From assembly GCA_965153455.1 (NCBI GenBank), contig OZ234498.1:11594001-11658000 (forward strand): DNA of 64,000 bases, in the 5' to 3' direction. Made by a program: the position numbers and the translations under genes. This document shows, one piece after another, positions 58,187-64,000 of this stretch. Origin of the DNA: Sphagnum compactum. Lineage: Eukaryota; Bryophyta; Sphagnopsida; Sphagnales. Every line of letters begins with the position of its first letter. Within the stretch, counting starts at the first letter, position 1. Under the pieces are notes generated by a model, which was given only the letters and a program-made list of their open reading frames with translations, ran no database searches and was not told the origin of the DNA.

Positions 58187-61111
58187 GAAGATGACTGGTG
58201 TGACAATGAACCTAGAGAAATCCCTGCATGTTGTGCAAAAGCACTTCCACGTCAAATTTTCAATGGATGGAGGGGTTACCCTTGGCATCATCCCAACTAT
58301 GATAGACGAAGTGTTTGTAAGGGCTTTCCTGTGGGAAGAACGCTAGGTGGTGTCTCCCCAGGTGGTATCCCCCTCTGTGAGAGGTCTGCTTGTCCATGCA
58401 AGGCTTTGAAAGATGACCACTTTGCACATTGCCTTCCTGAGGAAAACCATATAGCAGATGCATATTGCAGATCAAGACATAGCTTTCAACTGTTTCGGCG
58501 TACAGCAACTAAGACAAGGCCCTATCCTGTTTATGTGAAGCTAGCTGGCTGCGGATGGTTGTCTGCAAATGAAAAAATCACTGACAAGAGGCCACAGGAA
58601 ACTTCAGGTAGGATGAGTTCCCCAGAAACTTCAGAGGGCATATCTCAGCATATCTGCAAGTGCAGTATTGCAAAAGGTGTTGCTGTCCCAACCCTGAAGA
58701 ATAGAAGTCAGACTCCACGGCAGAGTCCATGCAGCAGGGGCTCACAACGTAGTCATTGGAAAGGGCAAGTATCAAGAGACATTTGCCAGGGTTTGGATGA
58801 CAATATGGGCAAGGATTGTGATGCCATTTCTGATCTGAAAAGATCAGAAACTGATCTGAAAAGAGCAGAAAGGCATACACTTCTTGAGTCATCTGCAAAT
58901 GTACAGTCTTCCAGATGGACATTTCATCCACTCTTCCGTGATAGCTGCTGTTCTGCCACAAATCTTTCTCCTCCACAGACAAGAGACAGGGTTGGAATGT
59001 TAGCATGTGGTCCCCAGTGCCCATGCAAAGCATTATTACCACGGAGAAAATCACATGCCAAAGGTCCTGCTGCGGAACAAATACAGTCTTGGCAAAAAGC
59101 CAGATTGCAGGCAAGAAAAACAAGGTCACAGCACAGGGACTTGGATGTCTGGGACTGCGCAACACACTCACGCCCATCATCACCAGGTAGGAGAGTTTTG
59201 CATTGTCCTGAAGCCATACATACAAAAAAGAAACACAAAGCTCCACAAAGCAAAGAGTGCAAGGATCGTGATCAAAACCCCAGGATGTTTGACAATGATG
59301 ATGTGTATTTGCCTAGTCCACGGCTTATCACATGTGCACAACATATGGATAAATTATGCGTGTCAAGAGGGTGCTCTCCTTTCTACTCCTGCATGAACAA
59401 GGGTAATGTGTCCTCTCTGCAATCAATGGAGTGTGGTGATGTGCCCTGCTCAAGAACTAGCTCCCATTCATCAGCTCTTTCATCTAATCCTGTCTCACAA
59501 CCTTGTTCAAGACCTATCTCTCCTCCATGCCCCAGAAGTATCTCCCCTATCTTAGCTCCTTGCTCCAGACAAATCAGCTCCCCTTGTCACTCAAGATGGA
59601 CCTCCCCTCCCCAATTAAATCATGTCTCCTCTGCTCACTCAAAATCCAACTTTCCTTGCTCAAGGACTGTCTCCCCTCCTCATTCAAGACCTGATTCCCC
59701 TCATCACTCAAGATGGACCTCCCCTCCCCACTCAAGCCATGTCTCCACTGGTCACTCAAAATCCAACTTTTCTCGCTCAAGGGCTGTCTCCCCTCTGCAT
59801 TCAAGACCTCGCTCCCCTTGTCCTTGCTCAAGACCTGTCTCCCCTCGTCATTCAAGCCCTCTTCCCCCTAGTCCTTGCCAAAGGTCCATCTCCCCACCTT
59901 GCTCAAGACCTATCTACACTCCTTGCTTGTCACCTTGCTCCAATTCTTTCAGGAGACCTATCTCTCCTTGCTCCAGGTCTATCTCCCCTACAAGCCCAAA
60001 GTCTATTGTCCCATGTAAATCCCATTCTGTGAGCAAAATAGATGCTAATTGTCATTCCTCCCAAGACCCTTCATGCAGTTGTAAGCTGTACAATCCTTGC
60101 CAGGATTGCAACTGTCACAGAGTATGGACAACAGATCATGGCCGTCCAGTGCGCTGTTCAAAAGCAACTCTGTGTCAAAATTGCCCTTGTCACAAAAGGA
60201 AGCTGCGCTCTTCTTGTTGGGGGAGGAAATATCCCAATGCCAAGAGACAGGGACCTCCGAAACGCAGAGGTATCAATAATCCCTGTAAGAAAACTTGGGA
60301 TAACAGATCTATGGACGATGTGGAGCTGCCTTCTCCAACATGTAAAACTTCTCCTTGTGTATTTTCTCCTCAGCCATGCTCCTCACCATCCCAATTGGGA
60401 CCCAGCTTGTCAACTACTGTGAACTGTGACAGCCATAAAGAAGCCCTAGGGATTGGCAACCATGTCAATTTGTCAAGAGAGACATGCTATCAAGCAAGTC
60501 CAGTGGCAACCTCTTCAGGCTCCCTCAGCCAACAATGCCTGAACTGTGACTGCCACAAAAATGCTGTGGGGATCTTCAGCAACACCAATCCCAACTTGTC
60601 AAGAGAGACATGCTATCAGGCAAGTCCAGTGGCAACCACTTCAGGCTCAATGAACTGGAATCCTAGCTCTGCTCCTTTAGTTTATAGTGGAAACCCACCA
60701 TGGCCTCCACTCTGCTGTACCCTACTGTGCACAGACTGTACCCCAAGATGTGTCTCTTCAAGGACAGCCAACCCTGCAGTACATCAGAACCATCCTTTCA
60801 AAGGGAAGTGTCACAATCAAGCTAAACCAGCAACAGTGCCCAGCAGCCTAAAACTCCCGAAAGCTGGATCAAAGCCACCAAATAGTATTTGTAATACACC
60901 TCAGCATAAAGGACTCACTTTGTCACCGATGACTCCACCCCACAATTGCTGTTGTGGGATGTGTGAAGGCACAGATACATTTGTTCGCATCAAAATGATG
61001 TGCAGAACTTGCTGTTGTGTCCATTCCTGTTGTTGTGGAAACTGCCCTTGCTCCAACCCTTACTGTTCTGCTTTCCCAAAGCAGCATCCACATCCTTACC
61101 CCATCAAGTAA
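58187..61111 (+). CDS. Large Cys/Ser/Pro-rich protein with SR-SP repeats (unrecognised), final exon
   Basis: An open frame of 974 codons begins right after a CTTTTGTTATAG acceptor and runs to TAA; no family is recognised. Numbered from the exon start, the first 50 residues are rich in Trp, Cys and Arg (EDDWCDNE, GWRGYPWHHP). Several CPCKA motifs follow, at about 58,394 and 59,021. Residues about 418-608 (59,440-60,010) consist of repeats such as CSRPISPPC, HSRWTSPP and CSRSISP, an RS/SP pattern like targets of SR-protein or proline-directed kinases. Residues about 745-825 hold a 40-residue module in two tandem copies (NCD-HK through ETCYQASPVAT). The tail (60,943-61,070) is a cysteine cluster with CCCG, CRTCCC, CCCGNCPC. 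No signal peptide or membrane segment is seen in this exon. Nuclear or metal-binding roles are possible but unproven. Internal duplication suggests fast evolution. Confidence 0.7.
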   Translation, partial: EDDWCDNEPREIPACCAKALPRQIFNGWRGYPWHHPNYDRRSVCKGFPVGRTLGGVSPGGIPLCERSACPCKALKDDHFAHCLPEENHIADAYCRSRHSFQLFRRTATKTRPYPVYVKLAGCGWLSANEKITDKRPQETSGRMSSPETSEGISQHICKCSIAKGVAVPTLKNRSQTPRQSPCSRGSQRSHWKGQVSRDICQGLDDNMGKDCDAISDLKRSETDLKRAERHTLLESSANVQSSRWTFHPLFRDSCCSATNLSPPQTRDRVGMLACGPQCPCKALLPRRKSHAKGPAAEQIQSWQKARLQARKTRSQHRDLDVWDCATHSRPSSPGRRVLHCPEAIHTKKKHKAPQSKECKDRDQNPRMFDNDDVYLPSPRLITCAQHMDKLCVSRGCSPFYSCMNKGNVSSLQSMECGDVPCSRTSSHSSALSSNPVSQPCSRPISPPCPRSISPILAPCSRQISSPCHSRWTSPPQLNHVSSAHSKSNFPCSRTVSPPHSRPDSPHHSRWTSPPHSSHVSTGHSKSNFSRSRAVSPLHSRPRSPCPCSRPVSPRHSSPLPPSPCQRSISPPCSRPIYTPCLSPCSNSFRRPISPCSRSISPTSPKSIVPCKSHSVSKIDANCHSSQDPSCSCKLYNPCQDCNCHRVWTTDHGRPVRCSKATLCQNCPCHKRKLRSSCWGRKYPNAKRQGPPKRRGINNPCKKTWDNRSMDDVELPSPTCKTSPCVFSPQPCSSPSQLGPSLSTTVNCDSHKEALGIGNHVNLSRETCYQASPVATSSGSLSQQCLNCDCHKNAVGIFSNTNPNLSRETCYQASPVATTSGSMNWNPSSAPLVYSGNPPWPPLCCTLLCTDCTPRCVSSRTANPAVHQNHPFKGKCHNQAKPATVPSSLKLPKAGSKPPNSICNTPQHKGLTLSPMTPPHNCCCGMCEGTDTFVRIKMMCRTCCCVHSCCCGNCPCSNPYCSAFPKQHPHPYPIK

Positions 61112-61688
61112 GGCCCTAGCATTGTGGTTATCAAGCTCTTGCAGTCAGTGAGAAGTGTATGCATTGCTGCTTGAAGGTGAGTCCAGCTTACAACAGCCAG
61201 TTCCAATGATGATCCCAAGGGTCTGAAGCTGCTACCTTCAGCTGCTGGTATTGTGAGTGGAGAAGCTTGCAGCCTATGGAGGTAGCTGTTCTAGAGCTCT
61301 GTTTGTCAAACTGTTTTCTATCCAATTTGGGAGTGATCTTGTGATTCACTCAGCAGAATTTTGCAAGTTTGTTTCAGAGCAATTTTGATGAGATTGCTGT
61401 ACAACTCAGCCCTTTGACGAGGAGCTGTCTATGCTTTTGTTGCTTACTTGGAAGTAAGAAGAAATTTAGCACATTCTTCAGGCATTTGTGTTGCTGCTCA
61501 GTCACCAGACTGATGAGAGAACCAGTAGTTTCTGAACCAGATACAGGTTTGTAGGTTGTTTCTTCAATCTTACAGTGTTCATACATTTGGCCAAAGATTT
61601 CCCAAGGTCGGTCTTATTACAACATATGTGGGCATAATGGATAGATACATACAACTGGTGTTCTGAGTATTTGAAAATCTACTCAGTG

Positions 61689-61976
61689 TTACTTGGCTGA
61701 CTTGGGAGAAGAACCAGAAGATTCAATGGATTTCAGAACATCTTTGAACTGTTTGCCTCTTGGTGGTTCTTTGGGTATTGACAAGGTTGCTCTTGGGTGG
61801 TGGATCTTGCATGCCAGTGATGAAGCTTCACAAATGGCTAAAGCCCAGTTACTGCAGTACTGAACCTGTGAAGCTCTGATACGAGTATTGTGAAGTTCTT
61901 CATCTGGGATTGCTGTGGATGAGCACCTCAGGTTCTTCCATTGTTTGATCTGTATATCCAGAGATGACCCAAACAT
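61689..61976 (-). CDS. Hypothetical small protein, 95 aa (doubtful)
   Basis: A minus-strand frame from ATG (61,976) to TAA, with a balanced composition. It has a hydrophobic, Cys-containing middle (QYCSNWALAICEASSLACK) and a polar, Pro/Lys/Ser-rich end (IPKEPPRGKQF, SSGSSPKSAK). It is unlike the AT-rich spurious frames around it, but no domain is recognised and no partner exon was found. It may be the last exon of a minus-strand gene, or the antisense of the 3' region of the Cys-rich gene. Confidence 0.25.
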   Translation of the reverse strand: MFGSSLDIQIKQWKNLRCSSTAIPDEELHNTRIRASQVQYCSNWALAICEASSLACKIHHPRATLSIPKEPPRGKQFKDVLKSIESSGSSPKSAK

Positions 61977-64000
61977 TGATCTGTGCAGTATCAGAGCTTA
62001 ATAAGCTTAACAGAATCTGTGAAACCATAGGGTACACTACATACCATCACAGGACTTGTAGAATCGTATGTTTAAACCTTACATAACATATCACATCATG
62101 TGAGATTTGATTCCATTTCTCGATTTGAAATGTGGAACATCATAGAATGTGGAACATCATGAACTGTGTGAACTTTGAAACCCAAATTTGCATGTTGCTT
62201 AATTATTAGACCCTGGCAAGCTATTTTTCTCATGAGGTTTCCACGCCAAAGGTGTGATTAAAGGCCAGAGTTTGGCAGGAATTGTCATTGAGTGTACCCT
62301 CTATATCACCAAATTCTAAGCACATATTTCTCCACAACAAACAGAAGACCAAAAAATCAGAAGCTGTGATGTCTGAAGAAGGTAATAAAACATTTTTTTG
62401 TAAACCAGTGGAATTATATCTTAAATTTGAAGTCTTCAATGCCATTCAATGACATTTTGCCCTTCCAGTGGAGGGCAAAAAATTGTGGGACCGTTCACAT
62501 GTGAAAGGCAACTGTTCTTTCAAACTTTCAATGTGGAGGGCACATGTAGGATAAAAATTCCACTTAGGTTTATTGCTTAAACAGTATGGTTATAAATTGA
62601 AATAAAGGCTCAATCCTCTACACACGAGAATCTATACAGTCCTCCCTTTGGGTTACTACTGCATGGGAGGATTAGGCCATGGTAGGATTCTTGGTGAAAC
62701 TGTTGGTAAGCATTTTTTTACACTTGAGGAATTTATAGCATTTGGAAAATGTTTCACTTATATTCAGTTTTTCAGTCAAAAGTGCTTAGAAGCTATGTGA
62801 TTTTTCATGAAATTTTAGTATACTGCCAGACAATGCTTCTTTTTTTGAATTCTCTTGTTTCAAGTTTGTGAAGTTGGTGGGTTGGTCATCATCCACAAGA
62901 GGAAGAGGACTTAGCCAAATTTCACTACATGTCCTAGAGGAAAGTAGAAAAATTTAGCCTTTAGAATTGCTCCGACATTTTGGTGACATGTTGGAACCTA
63001 TTGTTTAAATATAGCAACTTCAATTTTTTTCTTCTCATAATGTGGTGACTTCAAGTCATTTTTTCCCATAAGAAAAAAAAAAACTCTTTGTATCATTTGT
63101 GCCTCCATTTTCTCCTGGCCAGGTTGCAAATTTTCACTCAAATAAAAACATTGGTGTTTAACTCCATTAAAAAGGTCATATTTCTTTGTTTCTATGAAGG
63201 GCAAACTTTTGAACTGTTTATAAATGAAGGGCATTTTTGTGGGCGGTCTTTCAATGTGAAGGACAACAATTGGAATGCATACTTACAATATGTAATTACT
63301 ATGGAATTCCATAATGCAAAAGTTAGCCAATTACGTAGACCAAGAATTTTACATAGTAAATTGAAATCAGTCTATGGGTAGTCAATTTAATTATGATCAT
63401 GATTTGCTTAGTGATATGCAAAGGTTTTATATTAAAAGTTTCATGGGTCTAAAACCTAATTTTATGTTAAAAATCATACTCAAAAATAAATTTTTGATCA
63501 TGGCTCGTAGTGACCACTAATGATATGCTTAACACATGCAAGTTGAACATTGTCTTTAAATTAGAAAAGGAAGCAAAGTAATGAATTGGTGCATAACATG
63601 GAGGAATCTGTCAAATAGTTTGGGCCAAATCCTAAATAAAGAAAAGCTAAAAAGCGTTGTTTGATGAGCCCATCTATTATTAAGTAGTTGGTTAGGTAAA
63701 AGCTAACCAAGCCTACGATGTTTAATTGGGCTTTATGGATGATCCAGCACATTGGGACAAAGACATAGCCCTTACGAGAGGCAGCGACAATGGGAATCTT
63801 GGACAATGGGCAAAAGCCTAATTCGGCAATATGGCATGAGTGAAAAAGGTCAATGTAGCTTGTAAAGCTCTTTCATCGAATTTGCAATTATGACAAGTCT
63901 CAAATAAAATGCCCCGACTAACTTCGTGCTAGTAGTCACAATAAGACAAGGGGCTAGTGTTATTCAAAATGACTAGGTGTAAAAGGCATGTAAATGGTAA
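61977..64000. other. Right end of window, no supported gene
   Basis: AT content rises to the right. Frames are short and domain-free. An A-run at about 63,071-63,083 and short TTTTT stretches occur. Nothing marks a further gene or an identifiable transposon. Confidence 0.35.

Noticed and set aside
58578-59262. Minus-strand frames of 222 and 112 codons, hydrophobic and Cys-rich
   Set aside because: They are antisense shadows of the Cys-rich exon. The hydrophobic look follows from complementing Ser/Arg/Gln-rich codons.
59574-60032. Regular repeat peptides in other frames, both strands, over the SR/SP zone
   Set aside because: These are frame-shifted readings of the same DNA repeats. The main frame is open for 974 codons and is preferred.
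1-64000. tRNA genes, rRNA, CRISPR arrays, bacterial operons
   Set aside because: I looked for B-box-like GGTTCRA motifs, regularly spaced repeats and compact gene clusters and saw none that hold up.

Overview
The window is nuclear DNA from a land plant with a large, transposon-rich genome. Three things support this: GT-AG introns in genes of plant-only or plant-typical families (a TRM/LONGIFOLIA-like protein and a KAI2-type hydrolase), AT-rich intergenic DNA full of decayed Ty3/gypsy elements, and TTTAGGG-type interstitial repeats. The low gene density (five supported genes in 64 kb) suggests a gymnosperm, fern or other non-angiosperm, but the sequence alone does not settle the lineage. No tRNA, rRNA, CRISPR or bacterial-type feature was seen.

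Layout. Positions 1-2,900 hold no gene I can support. Positions about 4.1-6.3 kb hold a minus-strand chromodomain Ty3/gypsy relic. Positions about 7.9-19.8 kb hold a plus-strand Ty3/gypsy relic that keeps gag, protease, RT-RNase H and integrase in order. Downstream of its integrase lie two further decayed reading frames. Positions 19.8-23.8 kb are gene-free.

The first gene (23,853-28,854, +) is a five-exon TRM/LONGIFOLIA-like gene whose first intron carries two adjacent RNA-type foldbacks. It is convergent with a single-exon gene of unknown function (30,989-32,584, -). A seven-exon GST-fold gene follows (35,233-37,760, +). Positions 37.8-51.9 kb are repeats and relics: an inverted pair of about 0.23-kb MITE-like elements, several decayed tandem arrays, a non-LTR retrotransposon 3' fragment and two telomere-like tracts. 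A KAI2-type alpha/beta hydrolase gene (53,084-54,303, +) comes next. The last clear gene (final exon 58,187-61,111, +) encodes a large Cys/Ser/Pro-rich protein with SR-SP repeats and a cysteine-cluster tail that I cannot assign to a family.

The genes do not form a pathway. TRM-like proteins act on cortical microtubules and cell shape, KAI2 is the karrikin/butenolide receptor, and the GST-like protein is probably a redox or conjugation enzyme. The items most worth follow-up are the Cys-rich orphan-like protein, the unknown single-exon gene, the intronic foldbacks, the altered residues beside the KAI2 nucleophile and the extra frames of the Ty3/gypsy element. All exon borders were inferred by eye from splice signals, phase and family conservation.
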